This document shows positions 23,917-33,004 of a stretch of 64,000 nt of DNA, in pieces. Within the stretch, counting starts at the first letter, position 1, and the number at the start of each line of letters is the position of its first letter. Source of the stretch: Microbacterium sediminis (GTDB lineage Bacteria; Actinomycetota; Actinomycetes; Actinomycetales; Microbacteriaceae). Below the pieces are notes generated by a model. It searched no databases. It was not told where the DNA came from and saw only the letters and a list, made by a program, of their open reading frames with translations. Made by a program: the position numbers and the translations under genes. Location of the stretch: the NCBI RefSeq assembly GCF_004564075.1, contig NZ_CP038256.1, positions 62,001 through 126,000 on the forward strand, written 5' to 3'.

Positions 23917-26388
23917 TCAGCCGACCTCGTCGGGCAGCGCCAGGCGGGCGCCCGTCGGATCGTCCGGCAGCAGCGAGAGCCGGCGCGCGGTCACGATCGC
24001 CGCGGCCCGCGACGAGACGCCGAGCTTGCGATAGATGTTCTTCAGGTGCGTCTTGACGGTGTTGGGCGACAGGCGCAGGATCTCGGCGAGATCGCGCGTC
24101 GAGGCGGTGGCCACCAGCGCCGTCAGCACGCGCCGCTCCCGCTCGCTCAGGGTGAGCCGGGCCGCGCCCGCGCGGCGCAGCTCGTCGCGCACGGCGGCCA
24201 GCTGCTCGACGAAGTGCCGCGTCGACACGTCCAGCGGCAGGTCGGCGGCGCCGTCGATCGCCGCCGCGAGCGCGTCGACCCCCTGCAGCGCGAAGGGGAG
24301 CATCGCCCGCGATCGGGCCGCCGAGACGAAGCCGGCGGCGAGCGTGCGCGAGAACGCCTCCGGCTCGCCGCGTCGCCGGTGCACCTCCGCGCGGATCGCG
24401 TGCTCCCACACGCGCAGCACCCCCGAGGCGTGGCGCGGCTCGGGCCCGAGGGCCTCGGCCGCGCGGTCGGCGTCGCCGAGGGCGAGCAGGGCACGCGCCC
24501 GCAGCAGCGCGACGGGGATCGGCCCGTCGAAGGCGGCGGGCAGCGCGGCGAGCATTTCGTGCGCGTCGGCCGCGCGCCCGGTGTGGATGAGGCCCTCCGA
24601 CCGGGCCCAGGCCAGCATGGCCTGGTGCAGGCCCGTCAGCCGGAAGCCCTGCATCTCGCTCTCGGTGTACTCCACCTCGCCGAGCGCGACGCCGCCGTGC
24701 TGCAGGACGCCGTGCGCGGCCGCGCGGGTGGCCAGCAGCACCATGCGGATCGACAGCGGATCGTCCACGAGCGCGCTCGGTTCGCCGAGCTCGCCCTGCA
24801 TCGCGCCGATGTCGAGCGCGTACATCGCCGTCCACAGTCGCTGCAGCTCGTCGATCGGCCCGTTCACGGCCGATCCGCCGACGAGGTTGTCGACGAGCGT
24901 CTGGTACGAGGTGGCGTGCGGCTCGGCCTTCGCCGTGACCACGCGCAGCAGCTCGTGCGCGTACACCGCCAGGTGGGGGACCCCGGCCTGGTGGGCCACG
25001 CTGGCGGCGGCGGTGAGGTGCTGGGCGGCGACGTCGGGGGCCGAGGCGTCGAGCGCGCTGATGCCCGCGTGCACCTGGGCGACGCACGCGATCCGCCGCT
25101 CGGCCGGCGTGGTGGGGGCCGGCGGGATCGCCGTGCACACGCGCTCGTGATGGGCCATCGCCTCCTCGAACCGGCCGGCCAGCCGCAGCAGCACGCCGCG
25201 CAGCACGTCGATCGCGACCGTGGCCACGGCGTCGAGCTCGCCGCGCGCCGCCTCGTCCAGCAGCAGGGTCGCGTGGGCCCGATCGGCCGGCGGGATGCGG
25301 CCGTCGTGGTCGACGCTCGTGACGTCGACGAGCGCGCGGGCGAGCGCCAGGCGCGGGCGCGGATCGGCGCCGGTGCGGGTGGCGTGCTCGAGCCATTCCC
25401 GCGTCTCGCCGACCGGCAGGCCGTCGAGCAGCCACCAGCGCTCGGTCAGCACCCGGGTGCGCACGTGCAGCAGATCGCTCACGAGCGACCAGGCGTCGTC
25501 GGCGCGCCCCTGGTCGAGCAGCTGCAGCGCGAGCGCGCCGATCCGCTCGTCGACCTCGCCCATCGCCGCGTTGCCGGCGAGCATGCGCACGATGCTGTCG
25601 CGCAGGCCGGGAGGGGCGCCGACGAGGCCGAGCTCCGGCTTCTCGACGATGAGCCCGTTGGCCACGAGCCCCTCGGTCACCAGCGCGGTCAGCTCGCTGT
25701 GGCTCGAGAGGGCGTGCAGGGCCGACGGCGTGACGTCGCCGACGCGGCCGATCGCGGCGCACAGCTCCCAGGTGTCGGGCCCGATCACGCCGGAGGCCGC
25801 GGCCTCGGCGAAGAACGCCAGCGCGGCGTCGCAGCCCTCGCGCACGGCGACCTCGTCGAGCACGCCGCGGGCCGCCGCGGCCTGGATCACCGCGTCCGCG
25901 AAGCCCACCTGGCTGCTGGCCCGATCGATCAGCCACTGCGCCTCGTCGGTGTCGAGCGCCAGGCCGAGCTGGCCGGCGCGGTCGACGATCTCGGCGGGGG
26001 TGAAGCCGAACACGCGCCCGTGCAGCACGCTCTGCGGCTTCAGTCCCGCCTCGACCAGCTGCGGCGGCCAGCGCACGCCGGACTCGACGAGGAACGTCGC
26101 GTCGGGCCAGCGTCGCCGGCAGGCGATCACCGCGTCGGCGTCCTCGCACGTGACGTCGGCGAGGCGGACGACGACCACGTCCGCGTCGGGGGAGCCGGGG
26201 CCGGGCACGTCGTCGCGCGTCGAGCTCCACCACACCACGCTCAGCCCGCGGAGGTCGGCCCAGTGCCGCACCGCCGTCGCGATGCCGCCGCGGTGCTGGG
26301 TGCGCAGGAAGATGATCGACCCCTGCGGGATCCGGTCCAGCAGCGCCGTGATCCGCGGTCGTTCGATGCGGCCCGTCGCCTCACCCAT
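23917..26388 (-). CDS. Large LuxR family regulator with a degenerate nucleotide-binding loop
   Basis: This 823-residue protein ends in a LuxR helix-turn-helix (LTLSERERRVLTAL, then LAEILRLSPNTVKTHLKNIYRKLGVSSR split across two lines of the motif, about residues 755-805). The long helical middle is TPR-like, as in MalT/STAND regulators. The N terminus ITALLDRIPQGSIIFLRTQHRGGIATAVRHW occupies the place of the ATPase P-loop but lacks GxxGxGK[ST], so ATP binding is doubtful. The ATG at 26388 was chosen because homology-like sequence starts there; 75 further upstream residues are unrelated. TAGGCT lies 17 nt upstream of the ATG. Confidence 0.8.
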   Translation of the reverse strand: MGEATGRIERPRITALLDRIPQGSIIFLRTQHRGGIATAVRHWADLRGLSVVWWSSTRDDVPGPGSPDADVVVVRLADVTCEDADAVIACRRRWPDATFLVESGVRWPPQLVEAGLKPQSVLHGRVFGFTPAEIVDRAGQLGLALDTDEAQWLIDRASSQVGFADAVIQAAAARGVLDEVAVREGCDAALAFFAEAAASGVIGPDTWELCAAIGRVGDVTPSALHALSSHSELTALVTEGLVANGLIVEKPELGLVGAPPGLRDSIVRMLAGNAAMGEVDERIGALALQLLDQGRADDAWSLVSDLLHVRTRVLTERWWLLDGLPVGETREWLEHATRTGADPRPRLALARALVDVTSVDHDGRIPPADRAHATLLLDEAARGELDAVATVAIDVLRGVLLRLAGRFEEAMAHHERVCTAIPPAPTTPAERRIACVAQVHAGISALDASAPDVAAQHLTAAASVAHQAGVPHLAVYAHELLRVVTAKAEPHATSYQTLVDNLVGGSAVNGPIDELQRLWTAMYALDIGAMQGELGEPSALVDDPLSIRMVLLATRAAAHGVLQHGGVALGEVEYTESEMQGFRLTGLHQAMLAWARSEGLIHTGRAADAHEMLAALPAAFDGPIPVALLRARALLALGDADRAAEALGPEPRHASGVLRVWEHAIRAEVHRRRGEPEAFSRTLAAGFVSAARSRAMLPFALQGVDALAAAIDGAADLPLDVSTRHFVEQLAAVRDELRRAGAARLTLSERERRVLTALVATASTRDLAEILRLSPNTVKTHLKNIYRKLGVSSRAAAIVTARRLSLLPDDPTGARLALPDEVG

Positions 26389-26405
26389 GAAGTACCCCCG
26401 GGCAC

Positions 26406-26411
26406 AGCCTA
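26406..26411 (-). promoter_or_regulatory. -10 hexamer of the LuxR gene
   Basis: TAGGCT on the minus strand lies 17 nt before the ATG at 26388, giving a short leader of about ten bases. Confidence 0.4.
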
Positions 26412-26495
26412 GGACGTGGCCGGCCCCGGGCCCGGTAGCGCGGTTCCGGAAGCGGTCCGGGTGAACCGTGTCCAGAACCGCGCCGCCCGGGTAGG

Positions 26496-26518
26496 GTGTC
26501 CCCTCCCCCGAGGGACAC
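26496..26518. other. Small hairpin in the LuxR/vWA-operon intergenic region
   Basis: GTGTCCC (26496-26502) and GGGACAC (26512-26518) form a 7-bp stem with a 9-nt loop. The 282-base interval 26389-26670 between the LuxR start and the last gene of the MoxR operon holds this hairpin and no gene that could be supported. It may terminate the operon or act as an upstream site for the LuxR gene. Confidence 0.4.
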
Positions 26519-26670
26519 AGGGCCGAGCGTGGGGGCCGCGTCCTCCTCCCCCGAGGTGACGACTGGCCGCTCGACCTGTCTGAACGGTATGCCGCCGGAT
26601 CGGCGCACGGCAACCGTCGGTGCCCGGGTGGATGATTCCGGGTGAAGCCGGGGTGAGCGGCGGGTGAGCG

Positions 26671-27792
26671 TCAGTCGATCGGGCTGTCGGCGATCGCCTG
26701 CTCGAACGCCTCGCGGTCGGCCTCGCTCAGCAGCTGGCGGCCGAGGAAGAACAGCTGCAGGCCCTCGAGCGGCGTGCCGTCGCTGGCGTTCTCGGCCTCC
26801 TGGCGCTGCCGGAAGACACCGGTGTCGTCGTGGGTGAGGTCGGTGATCGTGGCGTAGAAGAGGCTCGGGTCGGGCGCGCCGGACTCGTACATCAGGTCGG
26901 TCCCGCCGACCTCGGTGTACCACTCCCACACCACCTGGGTGGCGGGATCGGCGCTGCCGTAGAGCTTGTCGAGGCTGTCGTCGGTGATGCCGCTGTCCTC
27001 GTTGAGCGGGTAGAGCGGCCAGTACACGCCCTCGCGCAGCAGCACGTCGTCGATCGCGGCCATGACCTCGCGCTTCTGCGCCTCGGTGCGGATGGGCTGC
27101 TCGGTCGCCCACACCGGCGCGCTGTACTCGACGAGCATCGACTCGCCGCCGTAGCCGTTGCGCTCGGGGCGGGTGGAGCCCTCGCCGATCCGCACCCAGG
27201 TGAAGCCGAAGCGATCGGTCAGCTCGGTGCGGATCGCCTCGGAGAGCGAGTCGAACCGCGCCTGCATCTGCTCGAGCGACTCCGCCTGCAGCACGAGGTC
27301 GGGATCGACATCGCGGATGCCGGGGTACTCCTGCTCGGTCTTGTCGCGCACGGTCTCGCCGTCGTACGTGCCGGCCGCCGAGGACTGCAGCGCGCTGGCG
27401 GCGCCGATCGTGCCGACGTTGAGGATCACCGCGACGGTGAGCGCGATCGCCCCGAGGAAGCGCGCGTTCGGCACGAAGAGGGCGGCGATCACCACGGCCG
27501 CCACCACGAGCTGGAGCGCGATCATCGTGGTGCCGTAGATGGTGTCGGTGGCGCCCATCGCGAGCTGGATGAGCAGCACGAGCGCGAGGCCCGCCGCCGC
27601 TCCGAGCGCCGCCCAGCCGAACCAGTGCCGTCGCCGGGCCGGCTTCGGCTCCGGCTCGCGCGGGGCGAACGGCATCGTCAGTTCGGGCGCGAACGGCGAC
27701 GAGGGGAACTGCCGGGCGCGCTGGTAGCCGCCCGGGGGAGGGGTCGGCGGGGCGCCGTCGTGCTTGGCGACGAATCGCGATCGGGTCACCAT
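26671..27792 (-). CDS. Membrane protein of the MoxR/vWA operon, unknown function
   Basis: This 373-residue protein has a proline-rich cytoplasmic start, three predicted membrane helices between about residues 55 and 132 (HWFGWAALGAAAGLALVLL; MIALQLVVAAVVIAALFV; LGAIALTVAVILNVGTIG) and a large C-terminal domain of about 240 acidic residues. No named family was recognised. Its start overlaps the stop of the TPR-like gene, so it is translated as the last member of the operon. A role in the same envelope complex is inferred from position only. Confidence 0.75.
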   Translation of the reverse strand: MVTRSRFVAKHDGAPPTPPPGGYQRARQFPSSPFAPELTMPFAPREPEPKPARRRHWFGWAALGAAAGLALVLLIQLAMGATDTIYGTTMIALQLVVAAVVIAALFVPNARFLGAIALTVAVILNVGTIGAASALQSSAAGTYDGETVRDKTEQEYPGIRDVDPDLVLQAESLEQMQARFDSLSEAIRTELTDRFGFTWVRIGEGSTRPERNGYGGESMLVEYSAPVWATEQPIRTEAQKREVMAAIDDVLLREGVYWPLYPLNEDSGITDDSLDKLYGSADPATQVVWEWYTEVGGTDLMYESGAPDPSLFYATITDLTHDDTGVFRQRQEAENASDGTPLEGLQLFFLGRQLLSEADREAFEQAIADSPID

Positions 27793-28490
27793 GGCTTGTC
27801 CGTTCCGCCGCCGGAGCTGTCGTCCTCGCCCTGCTCGCGCTCCTGGGCGCCGTTCTCGAGCTTGTCCTCGATCTGGCCGAGCTTGTCCTCCTGCTCCTGC
27901 TGCTCCTGCTCGGTGGGCTGGTCCTGCTCGTCCTCGCCGGTGTCCGGCTGCTGCTGCTCGTTCTGCTGCTGCTTCTGCTGCAGCCGATCCTGCTGGTCGT
28001 CCTGCGTCTCGGCGTTGTCGCGCTCGGGGTCGGGCGACTGCTCGTTCGCCTCGTCGCTGCGGCACTCCTCCGGCAGGGCCAGGTTGACCTCGAGCGCCTC
28101 GGCGTAGAACGCGCCGGCCTCCGCGGGGCTCTCGGCCGCGTCGCCCTGGCGCTCGATCACGAGCGCCAGGTTCAGCTGCACGGGGCACCGCTCGAGCCCC
28201 TCGGTCAGCGGCAGCGCGGCCTCGAACTGCGCGCGGGCCTCGGGCAGCCGCTCGAGGCCCGCCAGGCCCACGCCGAGGTTGTAGGGCGCCTTGTAGGGCT
28301 CGAACCAGTTCAGCGGGTGCTGCGCCTCGGCCGCGGTGACGGTTCCCTGGGGGTTGCCCTGCACGTGCGCCGTGATCGCCTGGTGCGCGAAGGCGTACAT
28401 CCCGAGGATCTTCACGACGATCACGAGGCCCGCCAGCGCAATCGGGGCGAAGCCGATGAGCAGCCACATCCGCAGCCGTTTGCGGGTCAT
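27786..28490 (-). CDS. TPR-like membrane-anchored protein with Gln/Glu-rich tail
   Basis: This 234-residue protein has one N-terminal membrane helix (MWLLIGFAPIALAGLVIVV), a short TPR-like segment (NWFEPYKAPYNLGVGLAGL, EARAQFEAALPL, AGAFYAEALEVNLALP; about residues 60-140) and a low-complexity tail rich in Gln, Glu and Asp from about residue 145. TPR proteins occupy the same place in Bat-type MoxR/vWA operons. Start and stop both overlap neighbouring genes, showing tight coupling. Confidence 0.78.
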   Translation of the reverse strand: MTRKRLRMWLLIGFAPIALAGLVIVVKILGMYAFAHQAITAHVQGNPQGTVTAAEAQHPLNWFEPYKAPYNLGVGLAGLERLPEARAQFEAALPLTEGLERCPVQLNLALVIERQGDAAESPAEAGAFYAEALEVNLALPEECRSDEANEQSPDPERDNAETQDDQQDRLQQKQQQNEQQQPDTGEDEQDQPTEQEQQEQEDKLGQIEDKLENGAQEREQGEDDSSGGGTDKPW

Positions 28491-29497
28491 CGCCGGGCCT
28501 CCTTCGGCGATCGGGCCAGCCGCAGGGTGCGGCCGATGCGGGTGGCCGCGACGGCGACCTCGGCCAGCAGGAGACCGGCGACGACGATGCCGATGGCCCA
28601 CGACAGCTCGGTGCGGGCGCCCGGGGTCTCCTGATCGGCGACGGCCGTCGTCTCGGCGGGCGCCTCGGGCAGCTCGGGCTCCGCATCCGCCGTGCGGTGC
28701 ACGTAGGGCACGCCCAGCTGCTCGGCGATCGTGCCGAGCGCCTCCTCGTCGATGATCGACACGGCCCGCTCGCCCGTCGCCGGGTCCTCCAGGTAGTCGC
28801 CCGAGCCGTCCACGCCCGCGCCGACGCGCCTCATCGGGCCGCCCTCGGCGGTGCCGTAGCCCAGCACGGCGCCGCCGTCGACGAGCTCCGCGCTGCCGGC
28901 GAACGACTCGGGCTCCTCCGGCGCGGTCTGCTCGCCGTCGCCGAGGTAGAAGACCATGCGGGCGCGCCCCTGCTGCGACTCCTGCGCGCCGCGCAGCGTC
29001 TGCTCGAGCACGGGGGCGGCGATGCCGATCGAGCTGCCGGAGGAGCGATCGGTCGGCGGCGGCGCCATCACCTCGATCGAGGCCATGAGGGCGCTCGTGT
29101 CGGTCGTGAGGGGCAGGCGCAGCTGCGCGCTGTTGTCGAAGGCGATGAGCGCGTACCGCGCGCCCGGATAGGTCTCGATGATCGCGCGGATGTCGTCGGC
29201 GACGCCGTCGATCCGGCGCGCGCCGTCCTCGCCCTCCCAGTCCTCGGCGAGCATGCTCGTGGTGTTGTCGAGCACGATCACGATGTCGACGTTCGTGGCG
29301 ACCGATCGCGCCGCGCCGTCGGGGATGCCCGGGCGGAACGCGAGGACCGTGCACGCCAGCACGAGCGCGACGCGCAGCGCCCAGCGTGCGCGCGCGCCGG
29401 GCTCGGCGGCCCGGATCAGCGTCCACACCGCCAGCGCGAGCACGGGCAGGCACAGCGCCAGGAGCAGCAGCGGGTGGAGCACGGGCAGGAAGGTCAC
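28487..29497 (-). CDS. von Willebrand factor A domain membrane protein (Bat-like, second)
   Basis: This 336-residue protein has two N-terminal helices (LHPLLLLALCLPVLALAVW; WALRVALVLACTVLAF), a vWA domain whose metal site reads VLDNTTSMLAED (DxTxS in place of the usual DxSxS), and a C-terminal helix SWAIGIVVAGLLLAEVAVAA. The GTG start at 29497 was chosen because GGAGGG lies 7 nt upstream and it overlaps the preceding stop (GTGA); an ATG six codons earlier is less well placed. It pairs with the first vWA protein in the operon, like BatA/BatB. Confidence 0.85.
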   Translation of the reverse strand: MTFLPVLHPLLLLALCLPVLALAVWTLIRAAEPGARARWALRVALVLACTVLAFRPGIPDGAARSVATNVDIVIVLDNTTSMLAEDWEGEDGARRIDGVADDIRAIIETYPGARYALIAFDNSAQLRLPLTTDTSALMASIEVMAPPPTDRSSGSSIGIAAPVLEQTLRGAQESQQGRARMVFYLGDGEQTAPEEPESFAGSAELVDGGAVLGYGTAEGGPMRRVGAGVDGSGDYLEDPATGERAVSIIDEEALGTIAEQLGVPYVHRTADAEPELPEAPAETTAVADQETPGARTELSWAIGIVVAGLLLAEVAVAATRIGRTLRLARSPKEARR

Positions 29498-30477
29498 AGC
29501 CGCACCCTCCATCCGATCACGACGAGCACGAGCGCGAGCATGAGCACCACCACGATCCACACGGTCGGCTCGTCGGTCCAGACCACCTCGATCTCGCCGC
29601 GCAGGGCCGTGGCCTCCTGCTCCTGCACGCGGTCGACGATGTCGCCCACCGTGGTCGTGCCCCGCAGGCCGTAGGCCGCGCCGCCCGTGGCCTCGGCGGC
29701 CGCGACCAGCTCCTGCGCCACCGCGCCGTCGTCCTGGATCGGGTTCAGCGCGAACACCCGCACGCCCACCGACGCGGAGTAGTCCGCGGCCTCCTGCAGC
29801 GTGAGCACGGAGGCGCCGGCGACCTCGTTGTCGGTGGCGAGGATGATCGATCGCGACCGCTCCTCGTCGGAGTGGTCGAAGCGCAGCGCGCAGGCGGCGA
29901 GGCCGTCGCCGATGAGCGAGGCGCCGGGGCCGTCGAGCGTGCCCTGCCAGTGCTCGGGCGTGACGTCGCCGTACTCGAAGCTCTCGCGCATCGAGCGCAG
30001 GTGCTCGCGCACGAACGCGTAGTCGTCGGTGAGCGGGAAGACCTGCACGGGCGAGGCGTTGAAGATCGTCAGCCCGATCCGCTCGCCCTCGAAGCCGTCG
30101 ACGAGCTCGAGGAAGACGTCGAGCACCTCCTTGTCGACCTCGGTCATCGATCCCGACACGTCCAGGCACAGCATGATGTCGCGGCTGGTGTTCTCGGGCA
30201 CGATCGTCTGCGACGCCATGGGCCGGGCGATCACGACGCTGCCGGCGAGGGCGGAGGCGCCCGCGAGCAGGGCGATGGCCCCCAGCCCCACCGCGCGGCG
30301 CCGCGTGGCGGCGCGCACGGCGGGCAGCTCGCGCAGCCGCTCGGCGCGCGCGACGAGGACGCCGTCGCCGCCCCGGTCGCGGCCGGAGCGGCGCAGGCCC
30401 CACGCGAGCCCCGCCGCGGCCGCGACGACGATGAGCGCCGCCACCGCGACGATCGGCCAGATGCTCGTCAGTGCCAT
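29494..30477 (-). CDS. von Willebrand factor A domain membrane protein (Bat-like, first)
   Basis: This 327-residue protein has N-terminal helices (WPIVAVAALIVVAAAAGLA; AVGLGAIALLAGASALAGS), a vWA domain with the intact metal site CLDVSGSMTEVD, conserved GLTIFNASP and a C-terminal helix VWIVVVLMLALVLVVIGW. vWA proteins of MoxR operons act with the MoxR ATPase in metal insertion or assembly of envelope complexes. The start overlaps the stop of the preceding small membrane protein. Confidence 0.87.
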   Translation of the reverse strand: MALTSIWPIVAVAALIVVAAAAGLAWGLRRSGRDRGGDGVLVARAERLRELPAVRAATRRRAVGLGAIALLAGASALAGSVVIARPMASQTIVPENTSRDIMLCLDVSGSMTEVDKEVLDVFLELVDGFEGERIGLTIFNASPVQVFPLTDDYAFVREHLRSMRESFEYGDVTPEHWQGTLDGPGASLIGDGLAACALRFDHSDEERSRSIILATDNEVAGASVLTLQEAADYSASVGVRVFALNPIQDDGAVAQELVAAAEATGGAAYGLRGTTTVGDIVDRVQEQEATALRGEIEVVWTDEPTVWIVVVLMLALVLVVIGWRVRL

Positions 30478-30956
30478 GCATTCACCACCTCGCGTGCGGC
30501 GCTCGCGCCGGCGGCCGGGTCGATCACGGGGCCGCCGCGGAACAGGCTCGGGTAGTAGTGGCGCCTGAGCGCGTCGACGAGCGCCGGGTGCACGTCGTGC
30601 GCCTCGAGCTCGTCGAGCGACATCACGGGCGTCGCCAGGCCGGTGTAGTCGTTCACGAAGGCGCGGGTGAGGCGGCTGAGCTCCGCGTTGGCGCGGCGGG
30701 CGGTGATGTGCCCCTCGCCGTAGGCGCGCTCGACCGCGTCGATCCGCTGCAGGTAGTCGGAGCGCAGCCTCTGCAGCCGCTCGGCGGTGGGGCGCTCGGG
30801 CTCGGTGCGCTCGGCGCGCGGCTTCGGCGGCCGCGTGAGCAGCACGATCAGCGCGATCACGCCGACGATGACGATCAGGATGCCGGCCGCGAGCAGCAGC
30901 CACAGCCCGCCGTACTGGACGGGCGGGTACAGCTCATCGGTGGGCGTCAGGCCCAT
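30468..30956 (-). CDS. Small membrane protein of the MoxR/vWA operon (DUF4381-like)
   Basis: A protein of about 162 residues with one membrane helix (YGGLWLLLAAGILIVIVGVIALIVL split, about residues 16-40) and a charged helical cytoplasmic part (ERLQRLRSDYLQRIDAVERAY). It occupies the position of DUF4381-like proteins between DUF58 and vWA genes. The ATG at 30956 is preferred because GAGGTGG lies 6-7 nt upstream; an ATG at 30983, inside the DUF58 gene, would add nine residues. Confidence 0.72.
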   Translation of the reverse strand: MGLTPTDELYPPVQYGGLWLLLAAGILIVIVGVIALIVLLTRPPKPRAERTEPERPTAERLQRLRSDYLQRIDAVERAYGEGHITARRANAELSRLTRAFVNDYTGLATPVMSLDELEAHDVHPALVDALRRHYYPSLFRGGPVIDPAAGASAAREVVNAWH

Positions 30957-30966
30957 CCGCACCACC

Positions 30967-31860
30967 TCAGCGGGCGCCGACATTGACGGCCCTCCGATGC
31001 AGCATCGTGATGAGCGCGGGGACGACGTCGTCGTGCGTCGACACGGTCGCGTGGCTGATCTCCAGCCCGTTCAGCAGCTCGTCGCGCCGGCGGTCCTCGG
31101 CCGCGCGCGTGGCCGCAAGCTCCGCCACGACCGATGCGTCGCCGTGCAGGAACGCCGGCACGCCCCAACCGCTGTCCACGTCGCGCCGCTCCGCCCGCGA
31201 GCGGCGGTCGAGCACGGGATCGGCGTCGCGCACCGTGATCCACAGCACGTCGTGCTGCACGCGCAGGCGGCGCAGGGCGGCCTCGTGCTCCTCGGTGATC
31301 GGCTCCTCGTCGGTGATCACCACGACGATCATCCGCCGCTGCACGGTGCGGGCGATCGTGCGCAGCAGCTCGTTGCGGTCGCTCGCCGCGCTCGCCGGGG
31401 TGCAGGCCGCGTCGATCGCCCGCAGCGCGTGCTCGAGCGCGCCCTCGGAGCGGCGCGGCGGGGTGCGGCGCACATCGGCGGCGTCGCCGTAGAGCACGGT
31501 CACGTCGTCGCCGTGGCGCAGGCTCAGCAGGCCCAGCGCGCCGACGGCCATGATCGCGATCTCCTTCTTGGCCGTCTCGTCGGGCGCGAGCGCCGCCATG
31601 CGCCGGCCCGTGTCGACGGCGAAGAGGATCGTGTGCATGCGCGTGGCGCGCGAGCGCTTCACGAGCAGCGTGGACAGCCGCGCGGTGGCGCGCCAGTCGA
31701 TGTCGCGGATGTCGTCGCCGTGCTCGTAGCGGCGCAGATCCTCGAAGTCGAGGCTCCGCCCGTGCAGCAGCGAGGCGTACGCGCCGTCGAGCGCGTGCAC
31801 CGACTTGCGCCGCGAGGGGATGAAGAGCTTGCCCTTCACCCGCGTGAGCAGGGTGGCCAT
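30967..31860 (-). CDS. DUF58 domain protein
   Basis: This 297-residue protein contains the DUF58 hallmark RRYEHGDDIRDIDWRATAR (about residues 43-61) followed by a vWA-like fold (ILFAVDTGRRM; MIVVVITDEEP). DUF58 proteins are constant partners of MoxR ATPases. The start is 5 nt after the MoxR stop. It lacks membrane helices and is expected to be cytoplasmic, linking the ATPase to the membrane vWA proteins. Confidence 0.88.
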   Translation of the reverse strand: MATLLTRVKGKLFIPSRRKSVHALDGAYASLLHGRSLDFEDLRRYEHGDDIRDIDWRATARLSTLLVKRSRATRMHTILFAVDTGRRMAALAPDETAKKEIAIMAVGALGLLSLRHGDDVTVLYGDAADVRRTPPRRSEGALEHALRAIDAACTPASAASDRNELLRTIARTVQRRMIVVVITDEEPITEEHEAALRRLRVQHDVLWITVRDADPVLDRRSRAERRDVDSGWGVPAFLHGDASVVAELAATRAAEDRRRDELLNGLEISHATVSTHDDVVPALITMLHRRAVNVGAR

Positions 31861-31865
31861 GGGAG

Positions 31866-32858
31866 TTACGGGGTGGGGACCGACTGGAAGATCGCGTCGA
31901 TGAGGTCCTCGCTGCGGATGCCGTCGGCCTCGCCCTCGAACGTGAGCAGCACGCGATGGCGCAGCACGAGGTGGCGCAGCGTCCGGACGTCCTCGGGGAG
32001 CACGTGGGTGCGGCCGTTGATGAGCGCGAGCGCGCGCGAGCACTGCAGGAACGCGATGCTCGCCCGGGGGCTGGCGCCGTACTTGATGTACCGCGCCTTC
32101 TCCTCGCCGATGTAGGGAGCCGGATTGCGGGTGACGTAGCTCAGCCCGACGATGTAGTTGCGCACGGCGGGCGAGACGTGGATGCGGCTCGCGACGTCCT
32201 GCATCATCAGCACGTCCTGCACGGTGGCCGTGCTCTCGAGGTGGCGCTCCGGATCGAGCACGCCGGTGTCGATGCGCTGCAGCACCTCGAACTCCTCGGC
32301 GGGGCTCGGGTACTCCACGATCTCCTTCATGAGAAAGCGGTCCAGCTGGGCCTCGGGCAGCTCGTAGGTGCCCTCCTGCTCGATGGGGTTCTGCGTGGCG
32401 ATGACGAGGAACGGCTTGGGCAGGTGGTGCACCTCGCCGCCGATCGTCGTCTGGCGCTCCTGCATCGCCTCGAGCATGGCGCTCTGGGTCTTGGCGCTGG
32501 ACCGGTTGATCTCGTCGAGCAGCACGAAGTTGGCGTGCACGGGGCCGAGCACCGTCCGGAAGGACCCCGTGGAGGCGTCGTAGACCTGGTTGCCGGTGAT
32601 GTCGCTGGGCAGCAGGTCGGGGGTGCACTGGATGCGCTTGAAGTCGGCCGCGATCGTGTCGGCCAGGGTGCTCGCCGCCGTCGTCTTGGCCAGGCCGGGC
32701 ACCGACTCGAGCAGGATGTGCCCGTTGGCGATCAGCGCGATCAGCAGGCTCGTGCGCAGCCGCTCCTGGCCGACCACCTTGCGCGAATACGACGTCGCGA
32801 TGTGGTCGAGCACCTCGCGTGCGCGGGCCAGCTCCTGATCGGTCGGTGCAGTGCTCAT
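31866..32858 (-). CDS. MoxR family AAA+ ATPase
   Basis: This 330-residue protein has the MoxR Walker A variant ESVPGLAKTT (about residue 55), TPDLLPSDITG, Walker B FVLLDEINRS, sensor IATQNPIEQEGTYELPEAQLDRF and arginine finger region SPRASIAFLQ. MoxR ATPases act as chaperones for metal-cofactor insertion or complex assembly with vWA proteins. GGAGGGG precedes the ATG by 5 nt, and a minus-strand TAGGCT at 32885-32890 is the likely -10 element of the seven-gene operon running down to 26671. Confidence 0.92.
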   Translation of the reverse strand: MSTAPTDQELARAREVLDHIATSYSRKVVGQERLRTSLLIALIANGHILLESVPGLAKTTAASTLADTIAADFKRIQCTPDLLPSDITGNQVYDASTGSFRTVLGPVHANFVLLDEINRSSAKTQSAMLEAMQERQTTIGGEVHHLPKPFLVIATQNPIEQEGTYELPEAQLDRFLMKEIVEYPSPAEEFEVLQRIDTGVLDPERHLESTATVQDVLMMQDVASRIHVSPAVRNYIVGLSYVTRNPAPYIGEEKARYIKYGASPRASIAFLQCSRALALINGRTHVLPEDVRTLRHLVLRHRVLLTFEGEADGIRSEDLIDAIFQSVPTP

Positions 32859-32884
32859 CGGTTCCCCTCCGTGTGCCTCCGGCC

Positions 32885-32890
32885 AGCCTA
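32885..32890 (-). promoter_or_regulatory. -10 hexamer of the MoxR/vWA operon
   Basis: TAGGCT on the minus strand lies 26 nt before the MoxR ATG; unlike most promoters here it is followed by a proper leader with GGAGGGG. Confidence 0.45.
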
Positions 32891-33004
32891 CGGTGGCCGC
32901 GCGACGGGGGCGGCGGGGAGTTGTGCCCTGTGGAGCGGAGCTACCGTGCGGTCACGTGCGAGAAGCCGCGCGAGCCGTGCCGCTCAGCGAGCGTTCTCCC
33001 GCCT

